Part shown: in pieces, positions 1 through 7,729 of the stretch
How positions within the stretch are numbered: the first letter of the stretch is position 1
Layout of the letters: every line of letters starts with the position of its first letter
NCBI RefSeq assembly: GCF_000447795.1
Contig: NZ_AUNI01000009.1
Location: forward strand, 248,001 to 312,000
DNA: 64,000 nt
Direction: 5' to 3'
DNA from: Bacteriovorax sp. Seq25_V
Lineage (GTDB): Bacteria; Bdellovibrionota; Bacteriovoracia; Bacteriovoracales; Bacteriovoracaceae
Program-made: the position numbers and the translations under genes
The notes under the pieces: model-generated
What the model saw: only the letters and a program-made list of their open reading frames with translations
Databases searched by the model: none
Told to the model about the DNA's origin: nothing

Positions 1-623
1 AGTAAATTTTTATCGAGTTCTCCATTTATTTCGAAAAAGTGTGACGCTCCACCGGTCACCACTGTCTTAAAATCTTTTGTTAAATAAGTAATAGAATCCA
101 TAAAACATGCAAGTGAAGAAAGTATTGCTTCGTCTGTACTTTGTGGGTACTGCTTTTGAGATGGCCGATCTTTTGGCATAAGAATGGGAAGTTTCGCGCC
201 TGCACTATAAGAATTAAGATATGTCTGTACACCTGGAAATATATAACCACCTAGATGAACTCCATCTTTTATAAAATCTACAGTTGTGAATGTACCGGCA
301 CTAATAATTGCTAAAGAGTCAGTTGGATATTGTTTTTGAAGTGAGTAACAAATTGCAAAACGATCACTGCCAATTTGATTTGAGTACCTCGATTTAAAAT
401 CAAGAGTCCCTTTTACTTTTTCAAAACTTTCTATTTTTTCTGACGTAGTGATATTTAAGTTTACTGAGCACGAAGCAAAGTAATCATTAGAGTTATTAGT
501 TATAAACTTATCGAGGTCCTCTGGCAGTAAACTATCAATACGATTGACGATATTTCCTGCTTTATCGAAGGTTGCAACTTTTAGATTAGTATTACCTGAA
601 TCAATGATGTGATAATTGTGCAT
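1..623 (-). CDS. coaX: Type III pantothenate kinase, partial (C-terminus off the left edge)
   Basis: ATP-dependent phosphorylation of pantothenate, the first step of CoA synthesis. The frame opens with ATG at 623 on the minus strand and stays open to base 1, giving about 207 residues of a usual ~250. The N-terminal phosphate-binding motif DSGNTNLK is present, as are a YSNQIGSDRF segment (family G-x-D-R), an SAGTFTTVDF segment carrying the catalytic-type Asp, GGYIFPG, and a late VVTGGAS motif. These are CoaX hallmarks and differ from CoaA or CoaW. The start overlaps the end of panB by 23 bp, so the two are probably one transcript with translational coupling. The missing part is only the C-terminal end. 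Confidence 0.9.
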   Translation of the reverse strand, partial: MHNYHIIDSGNTNLKVATFDKAGNIVNRIDSLLPEDLDKFITNNSNDYFASCSVNLNITTSEKIESFEKVKGTLDFKSRYSNQIGSDRFAICYSLQKQYPTDSLAIISAGTFTTVDFIKDGVHLGGYIFPGVQTYLNSYSAGAKLPILMPKDRPSQKQYPQSTDEAILSSLACFMDSITYLTKDFKTVVTGGASHFFEINGELDKNL

Positions 624-1419
624 TATCGCTTTCTCTTTGATCGTTAATATATTCAGTAATCAAGTCTCTTTTAAGTTGGAATAAATCTGCAATAGGCGTG
701 CAGAATTTAGGAGGTGTATTAGGTCCCATCTTTAGAAGGTCGTTGATTACTAACACTTGACCATCTGTTCCGCGGCCAGCCCCAATACCAATTGTTGGGA
801 TGGAAAGAGTTTTGGTGATCTTAGAAGAAATATCTTCTTGTACGCATTCAAGAACAATTGCAAAACATCCAGCTTTTTCAAGTTTAATCGCCTCGGCCAT
901 GAGCTTTTCTTGGTCTTCTTTATTTTTGCCATGAGTATAGTAGCCACCTAGCTCGTGTACAGATTGGGGAGTTAAACCGATATGGCCCATAACTGGTATC
1001 CCTGATTGAGTTAGGCGTTTGATAATTTCTAATTGGTAGTCAAAAGCTCCTTCAAGCTTTATTGATTCGCACTTTGTTTCTTTGAATAACTTTGTTGCAT
1101 TCTTGATCGCTTCATCAAAAGTTGAATAACTTCCAAATGGCATATCAACAACAGTAAACTTTTCTGGTGCTCCTCTTTTAACTGCTGAGCCTAGCATTAT
1201 CATTTCTTCAAGTGTTACTTCTACAGTGGTATCTTTTCCTAGAACAACGTTTCCCGCACTATCTCCAATGAGAAGTAGATCGATATCTGTTGTATTTAAC
1301 ATCTGTGCAGTTTGAAAATCGTAACAAGTAAGCATTTGCAAGGAAGACTTTGTTGTCGCAAACTTTGCCTTTCTAATTTTTCTTGTATCAAGAATTTTCT
1401 TTTTAGCTGTTTTTTCCAA
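601..1419 (-). CDS. panB: 3-methyl-2-oxobutanoate hydroxymethyltransferase (ketopantoate hydroxymethyltransferase)
   Basis: Transfers a hydroxymethyl group from methylene-tetrahydrofolate to alpha-ketoisovalerate, making ketopantoate for pantothenate synthesis. The 272-residue length is normal. Family motifs are visible in order: LTCYDFQTAQ, LLLIGDSAGN (metal-binding Asp), VVDMPFGSY, a KLEG segment, MGHIGLTPQS, and IGIGAGRGTDGQVLV near the C-terminus. The start is a TTG at 1419 with an AGGA Shine-Dalgarno about 8 bases upstream; no ATG fits better. It overlaps the IlvC-like gene upstream by 17 bp and coaX downstream by 23 bp, so the three genes form one pantothenate/CoA operon. Confidence 0.95.
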   Translation of the reverse strand: MEKTAKKKILDTRKIRKAKFATTKSSLQMLTCYDFQTAQMLNTTDIDLLLIGDSAGNVVLGKDTTVEVTLEEMIMLGSAVKRGAPEKFTVVDMPFGSYSTFDEAIKNATKLFKETKCESIKLEGAFDYQLEIIKRLTQSGIPVMGHIGLTPQSVHELGGYYTHGKNKEDQEKLMAEAIKLEKAGCFAIVLECVQEDISSKITKTLSIPTIGIGAGRGTDGQVLVINDLLKMGPNTPPKFCTPIADLFQLKRDLITEYINDQRESDNAQLSHH

Positions 1420-2359
1420 GTTCTCTTCCTAGTGTGTTGTATATCTGTTGTAGTCTCGTATTTTCCCAATCATTTAATACAGTAGATTGAAGTGATTGAA
1501 AATCTGTATGAGTTGTTTGCCTGTAAAAATCACCAGATTTAATGTCATTGAATAATTGAGTTAACTTTCTATCCATCTCTTTATCAAAGATAAGTTCACT
1601 TGCCTTTATTCCTCCCAGAAGGGCATTTGGAGATATCATTGAGAAGAAAGCTTGGGGGCCAATCTTGATCATTGCATTTGCAATAAGCTTAACCTCATGC
1701 CAGCATTCGATATATGCGATTTCCTCAGAGATGCCATTTTGCACAAGCTTTTCAAATGACTTTCTTGCTCCAAAAGGGATAAGAGAGCAAAGGATACTTT
1801 GCTCTGAAAATAAATCAGCTTCCGCTTCTTCTTTAAATGAGGAATGGATGGGACCAATATTAACTCCAAGTCCTTTGCACAACTTTTCAAATGCTTCTTG
1901 AGTTTCTTCTTTAAAATGAGTGACCAAAGTTTCATCTACGACTGCCGTTAATGGAGCTTTTGTTTCAAAGTTAAACCTTACTTCACTGGCAATTGCTTTT
2001 GGTGCGAGAAGTAGAAAATTAAGATGAGGATAGAGTTCATCAAGCTTTTCATAATAAACACTAAAGCCATGTGCAAAGATCAGTGATTGAGCTGTGGATA
2101 ACTTGTTAGAAATATTTTTTAAAATAGTGTTGTGACTATTATCTGGTGTTAAGAAGCAGAGGAACTGAAAATGGTCAAGTCGATCTATGTCTAGGTCTAT
2201 AACGTTAAAACCTGCTTCTCGCGCGAGCTGTGTACTTTGGCTATTAGCTCTTAGGCCGATGTTAACAGCATAGCCTGAGTCCCTAAAGTTCAACGCCCAT
2301 GCCTTTGCCTGAGCACCGTAACCTATGATAAGAATAGAGTTATCTAAGAATTTAGTCAT
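1403..2359 (-). CDS. IlvC-like ketol-acid reductoisomerase homologue, candidate ketopantoate reductase
   Basis: A Rossmann NAD(P)H-dependent enzyme of about 318 residues. The N-terminus carries IIGYGAQAKAWALNFRDSG, matching the IlvC dinucleotide-binding loop. AHGFSVYY matches the IlvC AHGF segment. The C-terminal domain retains the metal-ligand regions: DLFSEQSILC (usual DLFGEQAVLC), ECWHEVKLIA (usual ECLHELKLI) and SMISPNALLGG at the substrate serine region. Other stretches, for example APKAIASEVRFNFE, are well diverged. It is in an operon with panB and coaX rather than with ilvB/N. Known IlvC enzymes can reduce ketopantoate, so I infer a PanE/PanG-replacing role. ATG at 2359 is preferred; a GTG at 2374 is in frame. 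Neither has a clear Shine-Dalgarno. Confidence 0.75.
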   Translation of the reverse strand: MTKFLDNSILIIGYGAQAKAWALNFRDSGYAVNIGLRANSQSTQLAREAGFNVIDLDIDRLDHFQFLCFLTPDNSHNTILKNISNKLSTAQSLIFAHGFSVYYEKLDELYPHLNFLLLAPKAIASEVRFNFETKAPLTAVVDETLVTHFKEETQEAFEKLCKGLGVNIGPIHSSFKEEAEADLFSEQSILCSLIPFGARKSFEKLVQNGISEEIAYIECWHEVKLIANAMIKIGPQAFFSMISPNALLGGIKASELIFDKEMDRKLTQLFNDIKSGDFYRQTTHTDFQSLQSTVLNDWENTRLQQIYNTLGRELGKNS

Positions 2360-2396
2360 AGTGTTTTTTAGCACGTATGGGAAATTGGTGTAAAGA

Positions 2397-3194
2397 GTGA
2401 GAGTAGAAGTTATTAGTGAGCTAAGTGCTTGTAATTATAAATTAAATGAGAACTCAGGCTATCTTTATGGGCAAAGTGTTTTCACTTCGTCAAATTTAGT
2501 CGACGGGGAGCTTCCATTTATGGAGGAGCACCTTGAAAGACTTCAAAAAGGTGTCGCATATCTCTTTAATGAAAAGAGGCCCGATTTTAGCCCTGTGAGA
2601 GAGAATTTGAAGCTAATTTCTAGCAACGGCGAGACAACCGCGGCTAATTATATCAGGATCACAATCTCTAAGATGAATGATGAATTTCTCTGTTTAATTT
2701 ACCTTGGAAATAAGCTACTGGTCACCCGTGAGGTATCATTAAAAACTCATCGTTCCTTATTTAATAATGGTATGCCCCCATATGTAAAACTTGGAAATTA
2801 CGCATTTCAGTTTAGAGCAAAAATTATTGCTGAAGCTGAGGGCTATGATGATGTCCTCATGGTGCATGATAGGACAGGAAATATTCTAGATACTTCGACA
2901 TCTAATATTTTCTTCACGAAAGGAAAAAGTATTTTCTTCGCTCCATTACAATTTGGGGTATTTGATGGTATTTTAAGAAGAAATTTAATTGAATTCTGTC
3001 GTGATGAAAAAGACATCAAACTCGTGGAGTATGATATTAATGTCAGCTCTATTGCAGATTTTGATGGTGCTTTTATCACGAATAGTTTTAGTGGAATTAG
3101 AGTAGTTAAACGTATTGATGACATTGAGTTGAATGAAAGTCCGCTTGCCGAAAAGTTTAAGAAGAATGGTTTTTTATGGAAAAGAAAAAATTAA
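2397..3194 (+). CDS. Class IV PLP-dependent aminotransferase / aminodeoxychorismate lyase-like protein
   Basis: Fold-type IV PLP enzyme of 265 residues, the group that includes IlvE, D-amino-acid aminotransferase and PabC. Visible family features: GYLYGQSVFTS near residue 22, EEHLERL, the PLP lysine in PYVKLGNY (around residue 130), then VLMVHDRTGNILDTSTSNIFF and the FDGILRR cofactor-phosphate loop. The sequence does not decide between branched-chain aminotransferase and ADC lyase; the short length leans to a PabC-like enzyme. The start is a GTG at 2397, 37 bp from the divergent IlvC-like gene. The 3' end overlaps yacG by 19 bp. Confidence 0.8.
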   Translation: MRVEVISELSACNYKLNENSGYLYGQSVFTSSNLVDGELPFMEEHLERLQKGVAYLFNEKRPDFSPVRENLKLISSNGETTAANYIRITISKMNDEFLCLIYLGNKLLVTREVSLKTHRSLFNNGMPPYVKLGNYAFQFRAKIIAEAEGYDDVLMVHDRTGNILDTSTSNIFFTKGKSIFFAPLQFGVFDGILRRNLIEFCRDEKDIKLVEYDINVSSIADFDGAFITNSFSGIRVVKRIDDIELNESPLAEKFKKNGFLWKRKN

Positions 3195-3394
3195 ATATTC
3201 CGTGTGCAAAATGTAAGACGACATTTGAATATTATTCAAGTGAATTTCGTCCATTTTGTAGCGAAAAATGTCAAATGCAAGATCTCGGTATGTGGTTAAA
3301 TGAAAGCTACACTGTTCCAAGTGAAGAAGCTTTAACAGAGTCTGATCTTGAGCACGTATTACGCGAAAAAGAAAAAGAATTTTATGAGCACTAA
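3176..3394 (+). CDS. yacG: DNA gyrase inhibitor / zinc-ribbon protein YacG
   Basis: Small 72-residue zinc-binding protein. The CAKCK pair and the RPFCSEKCQMQDLGMWLNE segment reproduce the YacG pattern C-x2-C ... F-C-S-x-x-C-x-x-x-D-L-G-x-W. In E. coli YacG binds GyrB and inhibits gyrase. The C-terminal tail is acidic. The gene overlaps the aminotransferase gene upstream by 19 bp and the phosphatase gene downstream by 11 bp, so all three are probably co-translated. Confidence 0.9.
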   Translation: MEKKKLNIPCAKCKTTFEYYSSEFRPFCSEKCQMQDLGMWLNESYTVPSEEALTESDLEHVLREKEKEFYEH

Positions 3395-4226
3395 GATTGA
3401 TTATCTGCTTCTTGAAAAAAATATTGATACGATTGCTAAAAAAGCAGGTCGTCGAATTCTAAAATTTAGAAAGAAGCTTGATGAAGTAGGTGTTGTAAGT
3501 AAGGATGCGCACGGAATCGTTTCTGCTGCTGATATAGACTCTGAAAAGTTTATTGTTCAAGAATTAAAAAAGCTCTATCCTGAAATTCCTTTTCTTGCGG
3601 AAGAACAATTTTATGAGGAATACCAAGGCAAGAAAGAGTTTTATAAAAAATACGAAAATCTTCCATATCTTTGGGTAATCGATCCTCTCGATGGAACGAA
3701 TAACTTTCTTCATGGACTTGATTATTTTGCAGTTTGTATCTCTTTATTAAAAAATGGGGTACCTGTTGCAGGAGTTGTTCACGCACCACTTCGCAATGAG
3801 ACATTTCTTGCTTCCAAAGGAAATGGAACAAAATATACAAGTAAAAATGTGACGAAAACTGTTTATCAAAAAACTGGACGAAAAGAGTTGGGTTCCTGTC
3901 TACTTTCTACTGGATTTATTCGCTCTGGAAAAAAGAATTTTGAAAAACATATTAAACAATTTACTCAATTACTTTCTGAAGTTCGAGCGGTAAGAAGAAT
4001 GGGCTCTGCAGCCCTTGATCTCTGTTATACTTCAATAAATCTCTATGACGGTTTTTGGGAAGTTGGTCTTGCTCCTTGGGATATGGCCGCTCCAGCCATT
4101 ATTTGTCGTGAATCAGGTGTGAAAGTGACAAAAATTGATGGATCGAAACACTCGGTTTTCGTGGCCGATGTACTTTCGGCAAGAAATCCAATTCACAAGA
4201 TTCTCGTTAAAAAACTAAGCGTGTAG
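3384..4226 (+). CDS. Inositol monophosphatase family protein (SuhB/CysQ superfamily)
   Basis: Mg2+-dependent phosphomonoesterase fold. Key motifs are the AEEQ glutamate region (family GEE), VIDPLDGTNNF (metal-binding D-P-L-D-G-T) and WDMAAPAIICRESG (W-D-x-A-A near the C-terminus). The 280-residue length is typical. Substrate could be inositol phosphate, PAP or another small phosphate ester; the sequence alone does not decide. I chose ATG 3384, which overlaps the end of yacG; an in-frame TTG at 3348 is less likely. Confidence 0.88.
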   Translation: MSTKIDYLLLEKNIDTIAKKAGRRILKFRKKLDEVGVVSKDAHGIVSAADIDSEKFIVQELKKLYPEIPFLAEEQFYEEYQGKKEFYKKYENLPYLWVIDPLDGTNNFLHGLDYFAVCISLLKNGVPVAGVVHAPLRNETFLASKGNGTKYTSKNVTKTVYQKTGRKELGSCLLSTGFIRSGKKNFEKHIKQFTQLLSEVRAVRRMGSAALDLCYTSINLYDGFWEVGLAPWDMAAPAIICRESGVKVTKIDGSKHSVFVADVLSARNPIHKILVKKLSV

Positions 4227-4327
4227 ACGATATTTCCAATGATTTAAAAACTTGCACAAAATGGCAGGTATCTCTATAATTTTATTAACATTATGTTAAA
4301 ATTAAAGTGAAATTGTTTTTTCCAAGG

Positions 4328-5326
4328 ATGGATAGAGTGAGTCAGACAGCAACAAGATTTATCAGAGAAATGATGCATATTAGTGATAATGTATTTTATA
4401 TTTCTCTTTCGATACTACTGTTGATCCTATGTTTTATAATCATTTACTGGTTTTATACAAGAAAGAAGATGCAAGAATTAAAGCATCAAATACCTGCTAC
4501 AGTTTTGAAGAACTATCTTGATTCAGTAATTCAAAATTCAAATGCATTAAAGTCATCTCTCTTTAGAGGGGGAGGATTAGAAGCAGGTGAAGGTATTCCT
4601 TCTGTTGTTCCTGCTGGAAGTCTTCCGACTGGAAATGTTGGTGTGAGTTCAGAAGAGTTAGCTCAGAAGAATGCTGAGATCGCGGCTCTCAACGGACAAA
4701 TTGGTAATAAGAATGCACAGATTAAAGAACTTGAAAGATTACTTGCTGAAGGTGGTAGTTCGAATGATGGTGCAGAAGAAATTGCAAAACTTACAGGCGA
4801 AGTTGCTTCACTTAAAGCACAACTAGAAGCAGCAAGAAATGATCTTGCTGATGCGGGAAGTTCTGATGGTGGTGACTCTGAAACTGTTGCAGCACTTGAA
4901 GCAGAAAAAGTTGAACTTCAAAATAGACTTAAAGAATACGAGATCATTGAAGAAGATCTTGCAAACCTCAGACGTCTTCAACAGGAAAATGAACAGCTCA
5001 AAGAAACAATCAATCAGCTTCAAGCCGGTGGTGCAGCCCCTGCTCCTGCTGCTGAGCCTGAGCCAGCTCCTGAGCCAGTTCCTGAGCCAGCTCCTGAGCC
5101 AGTTGCTGAAGCAGCACCTGCTCCGGCAGAAGACTTAACTGATGCTCCAGTTGCTGATGAAGAGGAAGATCTTGAAGCTGCAATGGCTGCAGCAATTACT
5201 GAGTCTCAAGCACCTGCTGAAGAACCAGTATCTGCATCAGATGAAGATATGATGGTTCCTTCAAATGAAGGTGAGCAAAAGTCAGCAGAAGAGTTATTAA
5301 GCGAATTTGAAAAAATGCTAGGATAA
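4328..5326 (+). CDS. Membrane-anchored coiled-coil protein with Pro/Ala/Glu-rich tail, function unknown
   Basis: Not recognised. After a short N-terminus there is one hydrophobic segment (FYISLSILLLILCFIIIYWF). A soluble region follows, with long heptad-like stretches (NAEIAALNGQIGNKNAQIKE and VELQNRLKEYEIIEED) predicting coiled coils. Then comes a low-complexity P-A-P-E-P tract of about 30 residues and an acidic C-terminus ending SAEELLSEFEKMLG. The single N-terminal anchor suggests an inner-membrane scaffold with a large soluble domain, but the side of the membrane is not clear. The start is uncertain: ATG 4328 has AAGG immediately before it, a GTG lies upstream at 4307, and a GTG at 4337 sits 8 bases after an AGGA. 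It lies 3 bp before the HEAT-like gene, probably co-transcribed. Confidence 0.7.
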   Translation: MDRVSQTATRFIREMMHISDNVFYISLSILLLILCFIIIYWFYTRKKMQELKHQIPATVLKNYLDSVIQNSNALKSSLFRGGGLEAGEGIPSVVPAGSLPTGNVGVSSEELAQKNAEIAALNGQIGNKNAQIKELERLLAEGGSSNDGAEEIAKLTGEVASLKAQLEAARNDLADAGSSDGGDSETVAALEAEKVELQNRLKEYEIIEEDLANLRRLQQENEQLKETINQLQAGGAAPAPAAEPEPAPEPVPEPAPEPVAEAAPAPAEDLTDAPVADEEEDLEAAMAAAITESQAPAEEPVSASDEDMMVPSNEGEQKSAEELLSEFEKMLG

Positions 5327-5329
5327 TTT

Positions 5330-6097
5330 ATGAAAAACTTACGAATTACCATTTTAACTACTTTATTGATTAGTACTTCTGTAAGTGCAAGTGTGAGTAC
5401 TTCACAAATTAAGAAAGTTGAAGCCTCTCCAATAGAGCAGAAATTTAGAAAAAATTTAAATAAAAAAGAAATGATGGTTCTTCGTGATGAAGTTCTTAAT
5501 ATGAAAGGGAAGTCTGTCTCATCACTTATTAAAGTTATGAAAGATAAAACTTTTCCTGATAAGAATCGATGGATGGCAACTTTTTTACTAGGCCAAGTAA
5601 TGGGAAAAAAATCTGCTCCATTTATATCAAAATTCTCAACGCACCCTGATTGGATTATGAGAATGGCTTCTCTTAAGACGCTGGCAGCGCTTAAGCAAGT
5701 TCAATATAAAGATATCTACAAAAAACTTTTAAGTGATAGTTCAATGCTTGTAAGATACCAGGCTCTTGAGACTGTAAAAACTTTAGCATTAACAGATCTT
5801 GCTCCAAATGTGTGGGCAATGCTTTATGATAAGAAGAATTATCATGTCAGCGATAAGACAAAAGGTTCTAAAAGAACTCATATAATTAAAAATGTTATTA
5901 CGACAGTAGGTGAGCTAAAGTTTGAGAAAGCAAAAGAGCCTTTGTTATCGATGATGCAAAAAGAAAAGTACAAAGATATTCATGTTGAAATAGATGAAGC
6001 ACTTCAGAAGCTCTACAATAAAAAGTCTCCACAAGGTTCTTTAAAATTGAAAAAGAACTACTGGAAGAAAATTAAAATATCGAATACGCTAATTTAA
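5330..6097 (+). CDS. Secreted HEAT-repeat-like protein, function unknown
   Basis: A Sec-type signal peptide is clear (MKNLRITILTTLLISTSVSAS). The mature part, about 235 residues, is rich in paired helices of HEAT/PBS-lyase type, for example a WMATFLLGQVMGKKSAP unit, then WIMRMASLKTLAALKQV, MLVRYQALETVKTL and FEKAKEPLLSMMQKE. Such solenoids usually bind other proteins. The start lies 3 bp after the coiled-coil gene, so the two may work together at the envelope. No catalytic motif is visible. Confidence 0.65.
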   Translation: MKNLRITILTTLLISTSVSASVSTSQIKKVEASPIEQKFRKNLNKKEMMVLRDEVLNMKGKSVSSLIKVMKDKTFPDKNRWMATFLLGQVMGKKSAPFISKFSTHPDWIMRMASLKTLAALKQVQYKDIYKKLLSDSSMLVRYQALETVKTLALTDLAPNVWAMLYDKKNYHVSDKTKGSKRTHIIKNVITTVGELKFEKAKEPLLSMMQKEKYKDIHVEIDEALQKLYNKKSPQGSLKLKKNYWKKIKISNTLI

Positions 6098-6103
6098 TTA
6101 TTG

Positions 6104-6138
6104 AAAAGAGGAACTAAAAGTTTTTAGCTTCCTCTTTT
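6104..6138. terminator. Bidirectional intrinsic terminator between convergent genes
   Basis: AAAAGAGGAA (6104-6113) pairs perfectly with TTCCTCTTTT (6129-6138). An inner CTAAA/TTTAG extends the stem. T-rich and A-rich flanks allow use on both strands, serving the HEAT-like gene and the lipoprotein gene, whose stop codon lies inside the hairpin. Confidence 0.7.
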
Positions 6139-6644
6139 GCTTTCTTATCTTCGATACTCTTAATCATCTGTTCTCTAAGTAAGATTCTATTGATTCTATA
6201 AATAATTGTATTCTCTAAGATTCCATCAGAACGAACAACCTTCCATCCTTGAAGGAAATCCTTTTCAATCATTTGGCGCTTAAATACCGAAACCTTTGAT
6301 ACTTCTTGCGATCCTCTAAATCCTTTAACGACATTGATGACAAGTTTGAAACGTGCTGACTTAACCATATCCTGAGAACCAAACGCCTCATTGAAATTTA
6401 ATTGAATTGTGTTGTCGATCCAGCGAGTTTTTACAATACCGGCTTCTTGATTCTTAAGGGCAAGATCGTACTTTTGCATGATTTCAAGTACTGCTTGCCA
6501 CGTTTGATTAAAATTAAATTTAAAAACTTGAGATGGGATTTCTGTTTCTTCCGCAAGATTTTGAAACTGTTCGTAAGAGCTACAACCACTAAAAAGACTC
6601 AATGATAAAATTAGCAGTAGTGTTCTTTTGAGATTTTTAATCAT
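6114..6644 (-). CDS. Lipoprotein of unknown function (weak BamC-like character)
   Basis: The N-terminus is a lipoprotein signal: LLLILSLSLFSGCSS, with the lipobox Cys at about residue 21. The mature 155 residues contain a stretch starting FKFNFNQTWQAVLEIMQKYDL and then GIVKTRWI, a layout seen in BamC/NlpB-type helix-grip domains and in other outer-membrane lipoproteins. This similarity is by eye and weak. The C-terminus is charged and helical. It is divergent from kdsD, with a palindromic site in the shared promoter region. Confidence 0.6.
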   Translation of the reverse strand: MIKNLKRTLLLILSLSLFSGCSSYEQFQNLAEETEIPSQVFKFNFNQTWQAVLEIMQKYDLALKNQEAGIVKTRWIDNTIQLNFNEAFGSQDMVKSARFKLVINVVKGFRGSQEVSKVSVFKRQMIEKDFLQGWKVVRSDGILENTIIYRINRILLREQMIKSIEDKKAKEEAKNF

Positions 6645-6672
6645 TTTTGTTTCACTTTATTTAGTTATAAAA

Positions 6673-6686
6673 TGGTCATATGACCA
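6673..6686. promoter_or_regulatory. Perfect 14-bp palindrome, candidate operator
   Basis: TGGTCATATGACCA is perfectly palindromic and lies in the 104-bp divergent region between the lipoprotein gene and kdsD. It resembles the TGGT-N-ACCA operators of FadR-type GntR regulators. No such regulator is encoded nearby, so the assignment is only by pattern. Confidence 0.45.
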
Positions 6687-6748
6687 AGAATTTAATATTA
6701 TTATCTTATTAGTATAGTATAAAAAATAATTCAGTCAAAGAGGACGAA

Positions 6749-7729
6749 ATGAATGCATTAGAACAAATGAAAAGAGTTTTAGAGCTAGAAGCAAACTCTA
6801 TTACTAGAGTCATGAATCTCTTGGATGAAGTGAATTGTAATCTACTTGTTGATTTATATAAAAAAATTAGAGCAACCAATAATCAAATCGTTTTTTGTGG
6901 AGTAGGAAAGTCGGGTTTAATTGCTCAAAAACTTTCTTCAACTTTTGCTTCGTTAGGTCTGAGATCAATCTTCTTGCATCCTACAGAAGCTCTTCACGGA
7001 GATCTTGGAAGAATTGGAAGTGATGATGCTATTGCTTTTCTTTCAAAGTCTGGAAATACAGAAGAGATTTTAAAACTTCTCCCTTTTATAAGTAATTCAA
7101 AAGACAATCTTATTGCGATGGTAGGTAATACAAAAAATGAAATCGCACAAAAATGTGGGATCGTTCTTGATTGTTCAGTTGAAAAGGAAGCTTGCTTAAA
7201 TAACCTTGCCCCAACAACGAGCTCAACTGTAGCACTAGCTATGGGAGATGCAATGGCCGTTCTTTATGAAAGTGTTGTTAATCTTTCAAAAGAAGGTTTT
7301 GCAAAAAATCATCCAGGAGGACTTCTTGGCAAGTCACTTGTGATGAAAGTCAGAGACCTTATGTGGGATAAGGCGCAATGTCCTACACTTGATGGAGACA
7401 AAACATTAAGGGACGCAATTTTTGAGATGACAAAGAATCCAGCTGGGGCTTGCGCTATTTTAAATGCAAAAGGTGAACTAGAGGGGCTGCTGGTTGAAGG
7501 TGATATTAGAAGAAACCTAGCTAAGAGTGATCAGGCTATCAACTTTAAATTAAAAGATATTATGACAAAGAGTCCTGTTGTAACGACTGCAGATAGTCTT
7601 GCCTACAGTGCTCTTGAAGTGATGGAGACTAAGGAGCGACAAATATATGTGCTCCCAGTTCTTGATAATGGAATTTTTGTTGGTTTTCTTAGAATGCACG
7701 ATCTTTTAAAAGAGGGATTTTCGAAGTAA
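6749..7729 (+). CDS. kdsD: D-arabinose-5-phosphate isomerase
   Basis: Converts ribulose-5-phosphate to arabinose-5-phosphate, the first committed step of Kdo synthesis for LPS. The 326-residue protein has the N-terminal SIS domain, with FCGVGKSGLIAQKLSSTFAS, HPTEALHGDLGRI and SKSGNTEEILKLLP, followed by the APTTSSTVALAMGDAMAV segment and HPGGLLGKSL. A C-terminal pair of CBS domains spans about residues 205-320. This is the canonical KdsD/KpsF architecture. The Shine-Dalgarno AGAGGA lies 6-7 bases before ATG 6749. The 3' end overlaps lnt, on the other strand, by 41 bp. Confidence 0.95.
   Translation: MNALEQMKRVLELEANSITRVMNLLDEVNCNLLVDLYKKIRATNNQIVFCGVGKSGLIAQKLSSTFASLGLRSIFLHPTEALHGDLGRIGSDDAIAFLSKSGNTEEILKLLPFISNSKDNLIAMVGNTKNEIAQKCGIVLDCSVEKEACLNNLAPTTSSTVALAMGDAMAVLYESVVNLSKEGFAKNHPGGLLGKSLVMKVRDLMWDKAQCPTLDGDKTLRDAIFEMTKNPAGACAILNAKGELEGLLVEGDIRRNLAKSDQAINFKLKDIMTKSPVVTTADSLAYSALEVMETKERQIYVLPVLDNGIFVGFLRMHDLLKEGFSK

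Noticed and set aside
5040-5120. Short repeats suggesting a CRISPR array
   Set aside because: The repeats are in-frame codons for a P-E-P-A tract without unique spacers; no array was seen elsewhere in the window.
5010-5195. Frame of repeated Leu/Gln on the minus strand over the Pro/Ala/Glu tract
   Set aside because: A shadow of the low-complexity repeat in the plus-strand coiled-coil protein; no ribosome site or start context.
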